Source: an uncultured Clostridia bacterium
GTDB taxonomy: Bacteria > Bacillota > Clostridia > Oscillospirales > Feifaniaceae
DNA: 36,675 bases
Assembly: GCA_944376235.1 (NCBI GenBank)
Contig: CALWCA010000021.1
Coordinates: 1-36,675, forward strand
Direction of reading: 5' to 3'
Shown: positions 7,162 to 14,899 of the stretch, one piece after another
How the letters are laid out: every line of letters begins with the position of its first letter
Position numbering within the stretch: the stretch's first letter is position 1
Program-made: the position numbers and the translations under genes
The notes under the pieces: model-generated
What the model was told of the DNA's origin: nothing
What the model saw: only the letters and a program-made list of their open reading frames with translations
Database searches by the model: none

Positions 7162-8577
7162 TCACTGCTCTGTCGGCTGTCCGGCCTGCACATCCGGCTC
7201 CGGCTGCTCCTGTACCAGGCCAAAGCGATACCCCGCGACCATGGGAGCGCCGTCAAGATGATCCTCATAGCACAGCTCCGCCATGTTGGGCGATACGCCG
7301 CTCTGTATGGACGCCAGGTACCACTGCCGCTCAAAATCGGCCAAACGGCAGCTGCCCTGCTGCTCATAGCTTCTCAGCAGCAGTGTCACCGAAGAAAAAC
7401 AACCGTCCTGATAGCGCAGCGTGGCCGCATGCTCATAGCCGCTGCAGTAAATAGTCATACCGCTCAGCACATAGTCAAAATACAGCGTCATGCACCCCTC
7501 CTCCGGGGAGAAAACGGCTCCCGAATAGCGCAGCCCCGCGCCGGGCAAATCCCCCAGCTCGGGCTGGATTCTGTCAAGCAGGGCATACGCTCCAAAAATC
7601 ACATCCTTCACGCCATAGCTCTCCTGGTCTCCCATCGACAAAAAATCCGAAAGTGGCAGCCCATGCCTGACCTCGGACGCACGATAACTCAATGTCCCGT
7701 CGGGGGAAAGCCGGATATTGCTGTAATTTTCCACATAGACCAGCGTCCCGTCGGCCTCCTCGTCCCGCCGGGGTGTGCTGACATTATAGGAAAAGGCCTG
7801 CAGCGCCGTTTGCAGCAGCGTGGGGGAAACGGTGCCGTCCGATCCAAACAGGGCATTGCTTCCCACCGCCACCGGCATTTCGGTTTCCCGCGCCGCATAA
7901 ATGGTGCCGGTTTTGAGCCCGAGCTGCAACCCATCGCGCCCCGCCACTCCAATTTTCTGCAGCGAGGGGGAGGACCCGATGTGGCTCACACAGGTGCGGT
8001 AGCCTTCCCTGATTTGCTCCCCATTGATTGCATAACACAGCAGCTGCTCTCCATCCATGTTCAGCTGAATGCCGTCTTTTGTCTCGGTGATAAGCAAATA
8101 GCGCACCTGACGCTTGGGCCCGCCGCTCTCTCCAAGTAGAGAAACCGCGATGTCTACCGGCAGCATCCTTCCCAAATCAATGAGCAGCCCGTCTTGCAGC
8201 AGCATTTCCTCAAACTGCTTTTCCGAAAAGAAGGGCTGGCCCTCCTGCAGCAGTGTCAGCGCAAGCGAGAGCACCTCGCCAATCTGCGCCGCCTCATTTT
8301 CCGTTCGGAAGGGCAAATACCCGTCCCCCTGCTGCGCATCCAGCAGCACCACGCTTGACGGCCACAGCTCTCTGCCCGACACGCTCTCTTGCAGGCCCGG
8401 ATCCAGCGCTCCTGCCGCGCCGAGATCCTGCCAAAGCATCCGAAGTGTGGAGATTGTCCCCGTGTTGCCCGGATATCTCTGATTGAGTACCAGAATATAG
8501 GCGGATTGTGCCAGCATGCAAAGCACCAGCACAAACAAGACAATATCTTTTCCCCATTCCAGCATCCGCTTTGCCAC
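7162..8577 (-). CDS. yycH: YycH-like regulator of the WalRK system
   Basis: 471 residues from a GTG start with AAAGGAGGG upstream. One N-terminal membrane helix (about 10-30) is followed by a large extracytoplasmic region with no catalytic motif. Size, topology and position directly after walK identify it as YycH, which with YycI modulates the sensor kinase. The C-terminal tail is short and Gln/Glu/Pro-rich. It lies 87 bp after walK with no terminator between. Confidence 0.78.
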   Translation of the reverse strand: MAKRMLEWGKDIVLFVLVLCMLAQSAYILVLNQRYPGNTGTISTLRMLWQDLGAAGALDPGLQESVSGRELWPSSVVLLDAQQGDGYLPFRTENEAAQIGEVLSLALTLLQEGQPFFSEKQFEEMLLQDGLLIDLGRMLPVDIAVSLLGESGGPKRQVRYLLITETKDGIQLNMDGEQLLCYAINGEQIREGYRTCVSHIGSSPSLQKIGVAGRDGLQLGLKTGTIYAARETEMPVAVGSNALFGSDGTVSPTLLQTALQAFSYNVSTPRRDEEADGTLVYVENYSNIRLSPDGTLSYRASEVRHGLPLSDFLSMGDQESYGVKDVIFGAYALLDRIQPELGDLPGAGLRYSGAVFSPEEGCMTLYFDYVLSGMTIYCSGYEHAATLRYQDGCFSSVTLLLRSYEQQGSCRLADFERQWYLASIQSGVSPNMAELCYEDHLDGAPMVAGYRFGLVQEQPEPDVQAGQPTEQ

Positions 8578-8664
8578 CGGCCGTCTCCCTCCTTTGCTCT
8601 GTATTCCAGCGCCTTCCGCAATCCGACCACTGCGCCGGAGCGGCGGCTCCCTTTTCAGGGCCAG

Positions 8665-10419
8665 TTATTTTTCAAACGCAAAGCCCTCTGCAGGCAGCCT
8701 CAGCGTCACGGTGGTTCCTTTGCCCAATGTGCTTGAGAGCGTGATCTCCCCCCCGTGAACCTGCATGATCTCCTTTGCGATGGCAAGTCCCAGGCCGGTT
8801 CCGCCCATCTCCCGGGAGCGGGCCTTGTCCACCCGATAAAACCTGTCGAAAATGCGGCCCAGATCCTCATCGGGAATGCCGATGCCGTTGTCCTGCACCC
8901 GGATGACGATGCTCCCTTCCTCCCGGTGAGCCTCCATGAGGATCTCTCCGCCGTCGGGCGTGTACTTGATGGAATTACTGACAACGTTGACCAGAACCTG
9001 CTCCAGTCGCTCCACGTCTCCCGTCATGCTGCCGGGCTCATGCAGCTCCAGCCGCAGCGTATGCCCTCTGTTCTGTGCGTCGATTTTCATGGCCTCATAC
9101 ACATGGCGCACCATGTCCTCCACCTGGAAGCGCCTCGGGCGCAGATCCAGCTTGTCGTTGTCAAGCCGCGAAAGCATGAGCAAATCCTTGACAATGCGGA
9201 TCATCCGATCGCTCTCCCCCAGCACCACCTGCAAAAAGGCCGTTCGGTTTTCCTCGGGCAAATCGGCATTTTCCAGCACGGTCTCGGTATAGCTCTTGAT
9301 GTTTGTGAGAGGGGTCCGCAGCTCGTGCGAGACATTTGCAATAAATTCGCGGCGGGAGCTGTCAAGCCGGCGCTGCTCCGTGACGTCGTGAATCACGACC
9401 ACAACTCCCATGGAGGGCTCGCCCCCCTGCTCCGGCAGCGCCAACGGCGCAAAGGTGAGCAGCAGCACCCTGTCTCCCACAACGACCTCCCTGGAAAGCG
9501 GCGTGTCCGCCTGCCCGAATTGCTCTACCGTCAAATCCGTAAGCGGGGTGATGACGTGGGAAAACGTGCTCTCCCCTTCCACCAAATCGCCTCCCAGCAT
9601 CTCCAGGGCGGCACGGTTGACGTTGAGCAATTTCCCCTGCCCGTCAAAGACGGCCACACCGTCGGTCAAATACAGGAAAATGGTCTCAAATTTGTTCTTC
9701 TCGCTTTCCGACTCCGAAAGCGTGCTTTGCAGCGTCTGCGCCATTTGGTTAAAGGTCTCTGTCAGGGTACTGATCTCGTCTCCGGGAGATGCGACGGTGA
9801 TGGGTTCAAAATCGCCTCCCGCTACCCGCAGCGCACCCTCAGTCAGTCGCTCAATGGGGTTCGTAATGGTGCGCGCCAGCAAAAAGGACAGCAAAATGGC
9901 AATGATCATGGTGACAAACATGGTCTCAATGATCAGCAGCACCATCTCCCAGGTCAAATCCCGGACCTCATCCTTGCTGTCCTTGATATAAATCACATAG
10001 TCGTCGAGCGCCACGGCATAGTCCATATACCGCTCGGCAATGCTCTGCTCATTGCCAAGCTCTCCTCCCAGCGCCTTGAGAAGATTGGGCGTCACCTGCA
10101 GTGTCCTCCCCAGCTCCTCGTTGGAGCCCGTGAGATAGTTCCCCTGTCTGTCAAAAAGGTAGACGTTGCGATAGGTGTCAATCCCAAGCTGCGACGAATA
10201 GACCTCAATGCGCTCATACAGGGCCTGTGCGCCACTGTCCCCTGCCTGATTGAGCGACGTGAGGGTCTCCTCGTCAAAAAAGGTTTCCACCTGTCTTAAA
10301 AAATCATTGTTGTAAAAGGAGGTGACATTGTTGACCAGCATGGTCCCCACCACCAGCATCAAGGAAACTGCCAGCAGCGTCATGATGAGCACCATTTTTA
10401 CTTGAAGACTTTTTTTCAC
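8665..10419 (-). CDS. walK: Cell-wall sensor histidine kinase WalK (VicK/YycG)
   Basis: 584 residues. TM1 (about 9-30), an extracytoplasmic sensor (31-157), TM2 (158-182), HAMP (183-236), PAS (240-350), HisKA and HATPase_c follow in order. The phosphorylated histidine is His365 in ANVSHELRTPLTNIKS. The ATP site shows the N box NVVSNSIKYTPDG (488-500), DNGIGIP (510-516) and GTGLGLA (540-546). It autophosphorylates and passes phosphate to WalR to match cell-wall hydrolase activity to growth. Start codon is ATG; spacing to walR is 34 bp, so they are co-transcribed. The architecture is canonical. Confidence 0.93.
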   Translation of the reverse strand: MKKSLQVKMVLIMTLLAVSLMLVVGTMLVNNVTSFYNNDFLRQVETFFDEETLTSLNQAGDSGAQALYERIEVYSSQLGIDTYRNVYLFDRQGNYLTGSNEELGRTLQVTPNLLKALGGELGNEQSIAERYMDYAVALDDYVIYIKDSKDEVRDLTWEMVLLIIETMFVTMIIAILLSFLLARTITNPIERLTEGALRVAGGDFEPITVASPGDEISTLTETFNQMAQTLQSTLSESESEKNKFETIFLYLTDGVAVFDGQGKLLNVNRAALEMLGGDLVEGESTFSHVITPLTDLTVEQFGQADTPLSREVVVGDRVLLLTFAPLALPEQGGEPSMGVVVVIHDVTEQRRLDSSRREFIANVSHELRTPLTNIKSYTETVLENADLPEENRTAFLQVVLGESDRMIRIVKDLLMLSRLDNDKLDLRPRRFQVEDMVRHVYEAMKIDAQNRGHTLRLELHEPGSMTGDVERLEQVLVNVVSNSIKYTPDGGEILMEAHREEGSIVIRVQDNGIGIPDEDLGRIFDRFYRVDKARSREMGGTGLGLAIAKEIMQVHGGEITLSSTLGKGTTVTLRLPAEGFAFEK

Positions 10420-10453
10420 AAAAAGTCACCTCCCGGCCTGTCTTGATTGTCCA

Positions 10454-11131
10454 TCAGCCTTCCATGTAGTACCCCGCGCCACGCTTGGTGCGAATGAGAA
10501 CAGGGTTCCCCGGATCATCTTCCACTTTTTCGCGCAGGCGGCGCACCATGACATCCACCACCCGCAAATCCCCCAAAAATCCGTCAAATTCCCACACCTG
10601 CTCAAGCAGCTGCTCTCTGGAAAAAACACTGCCCCGATGGTCATACAAAAAAACCAGCAGCGCATACTCCCGCGCCGTCAGCTCCAGCACCCTGCCATCC
10701 TTACATACCCGCATCAGGGAACGGTCAACCGTGAGCCCCTCCGTGGTCGGGGAAGGGGCCGTCTTGGCATATTCCACCCGCCTTAAATTGGCCTTGATAC
10801 GCGCCTTGAGCTCGTTCATACTAAAGGGCTTGGTGATATAGTCGTCTGCCCCCAGCTCAAGCCCGTGAATTTTGTCGAGCTCCTCTTCCCTGGCGGTCAG
10901 CATGATGACAGGGGTTGTCTTTTGCTCGCGAAGCGCCTTGAGAACCTCCCAGCCGTCAAGCCCCGGCAGCATCACGTCGAGCAAGATCAAATCAAACTCC
11001 TCTTCAAGCGCGAGCGAAAGACCCCGCGTCCCGTCGAGAGCGATCTCGCTTTCATAGCCCTCCCGATTCAAATTGAACGCCACAATATCGGCAATGGCAC
11101 GTTCGTCTTCCACGATGAGAATCCGACCCAT
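10454..11131 (-). CDS. walR: Response regulator WalR (VicR/YycF), OmpR family
   Basis: 225 residues. The receiver domain has acidic residues E8/D9, phospho-acceptor Asp52 in LLDVMLPGLDG, and the lysine of ITKPFS. The winged-helix output domain (about 130-222) contains LTAREYALLVFL and a DNA-recognition region ending TKRGAGYYM. Phosphorylated WalR controls peptidoglycan hydrolase genes in low-GC Gram-positives. It is first gene of the walR-walK-yycH-yycI operon. An M23 endopeptidase gene, a typical WalR target type, lies directly upstream, though I could not identify a clear WalR box. Confidence 0.93.
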   Translation of the reverse strand: MGRILIVEDERAIADIVAFNLNREGYESEIALDGTRGLSLALEEEFDLILLDVMLPGLDGWEVLKALREQKTTPVIMLTAREEELDKIHGLELGADDYITKPFSMNELKARIKANLRRVEYAKTAPSPTTEGLTVDRSLMRVCKDGRVLELTAREYALLVFLYDHRGSVFSREQLLEQVWEFDGFLGDLRVVDVMVRRLREKVEDDPGNPVLIRTKRGAGYYMEG

Positions 11132-11189
11132 CTTTCCAACTCCTTCTTCCGTCCTTCAACCCCGGCGGATGCCTGAATGTATTTTGTTT

Positions 11190-11195
11190 ATTATA
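11190..11195 (-). promoter_or_regulatory. -10 element of the wal operon
   Basis: TATAAT on the minus strand about 60 bases upstream of walR. No convincing -35 is visible at 16-18 bp, so the operon may need an activator or use other contacts. Confidence 0.5.
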
Positions 11196-11435
11196 CAACA
11201 TTCCCTCTGAAAAAGCCACCCTGAAAGGCCTCTGCCAAAGGCTCCCTCCCCTTATTTAACTTCCGGCATTTCCCCCGGGATGTCTTTCTTTTTTCCCCTG
11301 CTTTTGCAAAACATCCGCCTTCTTGCCGCAATCATCAATGCCCCGCGGCTTGCTTGGCCGCTTTTGCCGCTTTTTCACGTGCCCCCTCTGTCAAGAGTTT
11401 TCTCAGACCCTGCTGCCGAAAAAATCCCCGACGCA

Positions 11436-11474
11436 GACAAAAACGGGGCCGCATGGCGCTTGCCATGCGGCCCC
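11436..11474 (-). terminator. Terminator of the M23 peptidase gene
   Basis: Perfect 13-bp stem (11445-11457 with 11462-11474), loop of four. On the minus strand it is followed by GTTTTTGTC. It lies 30 bases after the stop and separates this gene from walR. Confidence 0.88.
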
Positions 11475-11503
11475 CGCAAAAAACATCCGTATGCCATCCC
11501 TGC

Positions 11504-13855
11504 TTACCGCCCGATATAAGGGGCCGGGTTCACCGCAGAGCCATTGATCCTCACTTCAAAATGCAGATGAGGTCCCGTACTGTTCCCCGTGGAGCCGACG
11601 CGCGCAATGGGCTGCCCCTTGGCCACTTCCTGGCCTGCGCTGACCAGAAGCGCGCTGCAGTGAGCGTACCAGGTCTGCGTACTGCTGCCATGGGAGATCT
11701 TGACGATGTAGCCATATCCGCCGCTCCATCCGGCAAAGGTCACTTTTCCTCCGTCGGCTGCGACAATGGAGGTGCCGGAGGGCAACGCAATGTCAATGCC
11801 GGTGTGCGTGCCGCTGCTGCGCCGGCCGAATCTCGAGGTCACGGTACCTCCTGTCACCGGGGAACGAAGCGTTCCGGAAGGCGCCGTTGCCGGCGGGGTC
11901 TTTGTTCCGCGCACTTCCACTTGCGTGGTTGGCTCGCTCACCACCTGGCGATCGACTTCCAGGCGGCTGATCTCCATTCCGTCGATCTCGCAAATTTGTG
12001 CCGTAACCTCGGCCACACCAGCCACACCCTTGGTTCTCACCGAGCTCTCGTAGGTGTACTTGGAGCTGTCTGTCACAACCTCGGTCTCATAGGGAATGGA
12101 CTCGTCATAGGTCACGGTGCGCACAGCCTTGACCGTGAGGAAGGGCGTGGCCTTGGACACCGTCAAAGACGTGCCAATCTGAAGACGGCGCTCGTCCACA
12201 TCGGGATTGAGGGCCTTGAGCTGCGTCACCGTCATGTCAAAGCGGGGCGCAATGGTCCCCAGCAAATCCCCGCTCTGCACCGTATAGACAACCTCCTCCT
12301 GAACCGTGGAGGTCAGCAAAAGCTGGATGTCGGAAATCGACGTCTCCAGGCTGCGGGCATACAGCCCCGGCTCAATGCGCACATCCTGGACGAACTCCAC
12401 CGAGGTGGTCTCATCGTCGTCCCCTCGCTGGTAGGTGGAAAGCAAGGCCGCCAAAAGCTCCTCCAGCTCCTGCTGGTTGGCATGCACCGCCACCAGCTCC
12501 CCGTCCACATAAAGCCCGTAGCTGTCGTAAATCACATCGTCGGCACTGGCAAGCAACGCCTCTTCCAGCGCCACTGAAGCACCGAAATTCTTTTTGTTGA
12601 CCAGCGCCATCTGATAGGTGGGCTGCACACTAAGCTCATAGCTCCCCCCCGTGATTCCCGAAACATATCGTTCCACACGGGTGGCGACCGCTTCATATTC
12701 TTCTTCGTTTTTCAGGGTGGCAACTTCCTGCCCTTCAATATAGACCTTGACACCCAGCGTATAATCCTTTACCGAATAAAGCACCGCGCACAGCAGCAGC
12801 ACCGAAGCCACGGGAATAAACACCGTGGTGCACCGGCGGGCAAAGGCGCGCCGGTAGCGGTTCCTAGTGCCTCTCGTTCCCGCGAGCCTGATCTCCTGCT
12901 TAGAAATCCCTGTCAGGAAGGACAGCATCCCTATCACGGCGGCGCGCTCCATATGCTCAAAGCGCTCCACGACCTCCTTAGCCGGAGACGGCACCACCGC
13001 CGCTCCCTCCTGCTGGGCAAGGCCGCCCGCCTTGCGCCACCTGCGATAGTCTAAAAAGTTCCTGCTGTGCTCCACAGCGATCTGCATCTTATCGCGGGCA
13101 CAGTTGATCAGTCTGCGCACACCCACGCCCGTCCAAAATACTCTGACCAGTACGGCCATTGCCGCATGCTCCAGCATGGCATGCACACGTCCCATCGGGG
13201 TCTCCGCCACACTGGCAGCCACATGCTCTGAAACCTGCCCGGGCTCCTCCTGTCCGCTTGACAGGTCCTGCGCCGGCTGATCGCTTTCAACAGCCTGCTC
13301 CTGCTCCTGCGAAGCGTCGCCTTCCACTTGATCCGGCTCGTGCCATCCCGACGTCAGCTTGCCCCGCAGGCGCTGCACAAAGGCAACCATCCGCTCCTTG
13401 AGCGTGGGCGCCTGATATTGCTCGTCTTCCTGCAAGAGCATCTGCTCAAGCGAAAATTCGGGCTGCTGCTCCTTGCCGCATTCCTGCTCCTCACAGGCCG
13501 CAATATTCGCCTGCTCTCCCTCCGGCACACCGCAGTCTGCCTCAGGTTCCCGGTTCCCTTCGTTTTCGTCGTCTGCCGAAGCCTCTTGCTCCGGAGCGGC
13601 CGGTTGCTCTTCCCGAGCGTCTTTGGATTCCTGCTCCTCCCATGCACCGTCTTCTACATCGGCAGGCTGTTCCCCGTCGGCACTTATATTCTCCGCTTCC
13701 TGGTTTTCTCCAACAACCTGCTCATCACTACATTCGCAATGATACTCCTCATCACCTGTTCTCTCGTTAGAATCAAAATAAAACAAAGCAGTCAGCGTCC
13801 TTTCTGTAAAGATGAAACAGTGCGCAGGCTCACGCTGGCAAGACAAAAACGGCAT
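11504..13855 (-). CDS. Membrane-anchored LysM-G5-M23 metallopeptidase
   Basis: 783 residues from an ATG at 13855 (GGAAGGGGG upstream). The frame is open to 13996, but only from a TTG without a ribosome site. Layout: an acidic Glu/Gln-rich cytoplasmic region (about 30-230), a basic stretch, one membrane helix (342-361), a coiled or helical region, LysM (522-567, TVQSGDLLGTIAPRF), G5 (571-650), then an M23 LytM domain (684-775). The zinc ligands are present: HTGID (His684, Asp688) and HLHFE (His763, His765). It should cut peptide cross-links in peptidoglycan, held at the membrane by the helix and at the wall by LysM and G5. The large charged cytoplasmic region is unusual for the family and suggests a cytoplasmic partner. 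Confidence 0.88.
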   Translation of the reverse strand: MPFLSCQREPAHCFIFTERTLTALFYFDSNERTGDEEYHCECSDEQVVGENQEAENISADGEQPADVEDGAWEEQESKDAREEQPAAPEQEASADDENEGNREPEADCGVPEGEQANIAACEEQECGKEQQPEFSLEQMLLQEDEQYQAPTLKERMVAFVQRLRGKLTSGWHEPDQVEGDASQEQEQAVESDQPAQDLSSGQEEPGQVSEHVAASVAETPMGRVHAMLEHAAMAVLVRVFWTGVGVRRLINCARDKMQIAVEHSRNFLDYRRWRKAGGLAQQEGAAVVPSPAKEVVERFEHMERAAVIGMLSFLTGISKQEIRLAGTRGTRNRYRRAFARRCTTVFIPVASVLLLCAVLYSVKDYTLGVKVYIEGQEVATLKNEEEYEAVATRVERYVSGITGGSYELSVQPTYQMALVNKKNFGASVALEEALLASADDVIYDSYGLYVDGELVAVHANQQELEELLAALLSTYQRGDDDETTSVEFVQDVRIEPGLYARSLETSISDIQLLLTSTVQEEVVYTVQSGDLLGTIAPRFDMTVTQLKALNPDVDERRLQIGTSLTVSKATPFLTVKAVRTVTYDESIPYETEVVTDSSKYTYESSVRTKGVAGVAEVTAQICEIDGMEISRLEVDRQVVSEPTTQVEVRGTKTPPATAPSGTLRSPVTGGTVTSRFGRRSSGTHTGIDIALPSGTSIVAADGGKVTFAGWSGGYGYIVKISHGSSTQTWYAHCSALLVSAGQEVAKGQPIARVGSTGNSTGPHLHFEVRINGSAVNPAPYIGR

Positions 13856-14046
13856 GATCCCCCTTCCATCTTCTTTTCCAAAAAGGAAGCCAATATCGCC
13901 CGTCTTGCCCTGTTTCCACAAACGTCCGTATAAAAAGCGTATACGACAGACGGCAAAAACAAGCCGCTTTTGCCGTCCTCTTTCCAGATAAAACAATGCC
14001 CGTTGGGAAAAAGGCTCACTCCTTCTTCCCTCTGCATTGCAGTTCT

Positions 14047-14075
14047 ATTTTACCTGATTTCACAACTCATGTCAA
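14047..14075 (-). promoter_or_regulatory. Sigma-A promoter of the M23 peptidase gene
   Basis: TTGACA (14070-14075), 17-bp spacer, TAAAAT (14047-14052) on the minus strand. This leaves a leader of about 185 nt before the chosen ATG. Confidence 0.7.
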
Positions 14076-14161
14076 ATGCAACGGGCAAAAAAATCATGAA
14101 CCTTTTATGACCATGACAAAAACAAACCGGTATTTTTGTCGTTTTTAATGAATTTTAGGGC

Positions 14162-14190
14162 TTGATTTTTTGCGGTATGCCCTGTATAAT
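14162..14190 (+). promoter_or_regulatory. Promoter of tRNA-Val
   Basis: TTGATT (14162-14167), 17-bp spacer, TATAAT (14185-14190). Confidence 0.75.
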
Positions 14191-14212
14191 AAACACTGCA
14201 CTCCAATTGTTT

Positions 14213-14288
14213 GGACGCTTAGCTCAGCTGGTAGAGCATTTGCTTGACGTGCAAAGGGTCAGCGGTTCGATTCCGTTAGCGTCCACCA
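14213..14288 (+). tRNA. tRNA-Val (anticodon GAC)
   Basis: 76-nt cloverleaf with encoded CCA. The acceptor stem is GGACGCT/AGCGTCC, the anticodon stem TTTGC/GCAAA with loop TTGACGT, and the T-arm AGCGG-TTCGATT-CCGTT. Anticodon GAC reads GTC and GTT. Confidence 0.95.
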
Positions 14289-14294
14289 AAAAAG

Positions 14295-14335
14295 ATCCGA
14301 ACCTGTCTGTCATTGGCGATGGGTTCGGATTTTTT
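14295..14335 (+). terminator. Terminator of tRNA-Val
   Basis: 9-bp stem ATCCGAACC/GGTTCGGAT with an 18-base loop, followed by TTTTTGTG, seven bases after the tRNA. Confidence 0.75.
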
Positions 14336-14631
14336 GTGCTTGTGTTTTATGTCTCCGGCATCAAACAAGCTTCCTCAGCAAGGCGGCATGTTTGGGATGC
14401 CGCTCTTTTTCCCTGTCCCCACCCCCTTTGCATAAAATCAAACTGTGATTTGGCGCAGTGGCGGCAATCGAAAATTCGGCACTGCCGCAACTATATCCAA
14501 GCGCGCATCAACACAGGCAATCCCTCCGTTTGACCCCCCTTGTCCCACCCCGTGTGATTTCTGCAGTGGTCCATGGCACCAAGTCCTCATATTCTTCTTA
14601 CAAATTCATCTTTTTGGAATGCCTCCGATGC
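14336..14631. other. Intergenic region without a convincing gene
   Basis: Nothing coding is supported here. A 7-bp hairpin GCGGCAT/ATGCCGC (14383-14389 with 14397-14403) followed by TCTTTTT could be a second terminator. An open frame running from 14458 to 14847 has no ribosome site at its start and is probably chance. Confidence 0.5.
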
Positions 14632-14661
14632 TTGAAAATGCACCCTGCCTTCGTGTATAAT
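14632..14661 (+). promoter_or_regulatory. Promoter of the CNNM transporter leader
   Basis: TTGAAA (14632-14637), 18-bp spacer, TATAAT (14656-14661). The predicted start near 14668 gives a leader of about 230 nt before the transporter ATG. Confidence 0.7.
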
Positions 14662-14727
14662 ACATTTCATCTGGCAAACCATAAAAAATCATTCCTTATG
14701 AACTGGAGAAGGGAGGAGATATCCTGC

Positions 14728-14847
14728 ATGGATGGTGACGACTACCACAGTACCACCCGACGATATTTTGGCTTTGACCGAGCGTACCTGCGCCATACCG
14801 TATGGGGGAGGTACGCCTTTTTGCGCCTTTGCAGGCTTCGTCACTGA
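14728..14847 (+). CDS. Putative 39-residue leader peptide upstream of the CNNM gene
   Basis: The ATG is preceded by GGGAGGAG at a spacing of about 9 bases, one of the best ribosome sites in the window. The peptide begins MDGDDYHSTTRRYF and then becomes basic and hydrophobic, with eight arginines in all and a LRLCRLRH end. It is not a membrane or signal sequence and matches no family I know. Its codons run straight through a hairpin with a T-run (14782-14822), and it stops 52 bases before the transporter ATG. The placement fits a regulatory leader peptide. The acidic start recalls the MgtL leader of Salmonella mgtA by analogy only. Confidence 0.55.
   Translation: MDGDDYHSTTRRYFGFDRAYLRHTVWGRYAFLRLCRLRH
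14782..14822 (+). terminator. Candidate attenuator hairpin in the CNNM leader
   Basis: GCGTACCT (14782-14789) pairs perfectly with AGGTACGC (14809-14816). An inner CCAT/ATGG extension closes a small loop, and CTTTTTG follows. It has the shape of an intrinsic terminator but sits inside the leader, upstream of the gene and within the 39-codon frame. A ribosome translating that frame would keep it open. Confidence 0.6.
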
Positions 14848-14899
14848 GGTCTTCGCCCAATCTACATGAACAATCTTTTGAAGGAGCAACGAATTTTTT

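Noticed and set aside
8755-10299. 514-codon open frame opposite walK
   Set aside because: Antisense shadow of walK. The real gene on the other strand shows every kinase motif.
11354-12577. 407-codon open frame opposite the M23 peptidase
   Set aside because: Antisense shadow, with Arg/His-rich composition and no ribosome site. The minus-strand frame carries LysM, G5 and zinc ligands.
13792-14037. 81-codon frame overlapping the start of the M23 gene
   Set aside because: Its ATG lies at the predicted transcription start without a ribosome site, and the peptide has no family likeness. It may be chance in a leader.
14668-14727. M-box, yybP-ykoY or other metal riboswitch before the CNNM gene
   Set aside because: I compared the leader by eye with the conserved cores of these riboswitches and found no match. 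The short frame plus hairpin explains the leader better.
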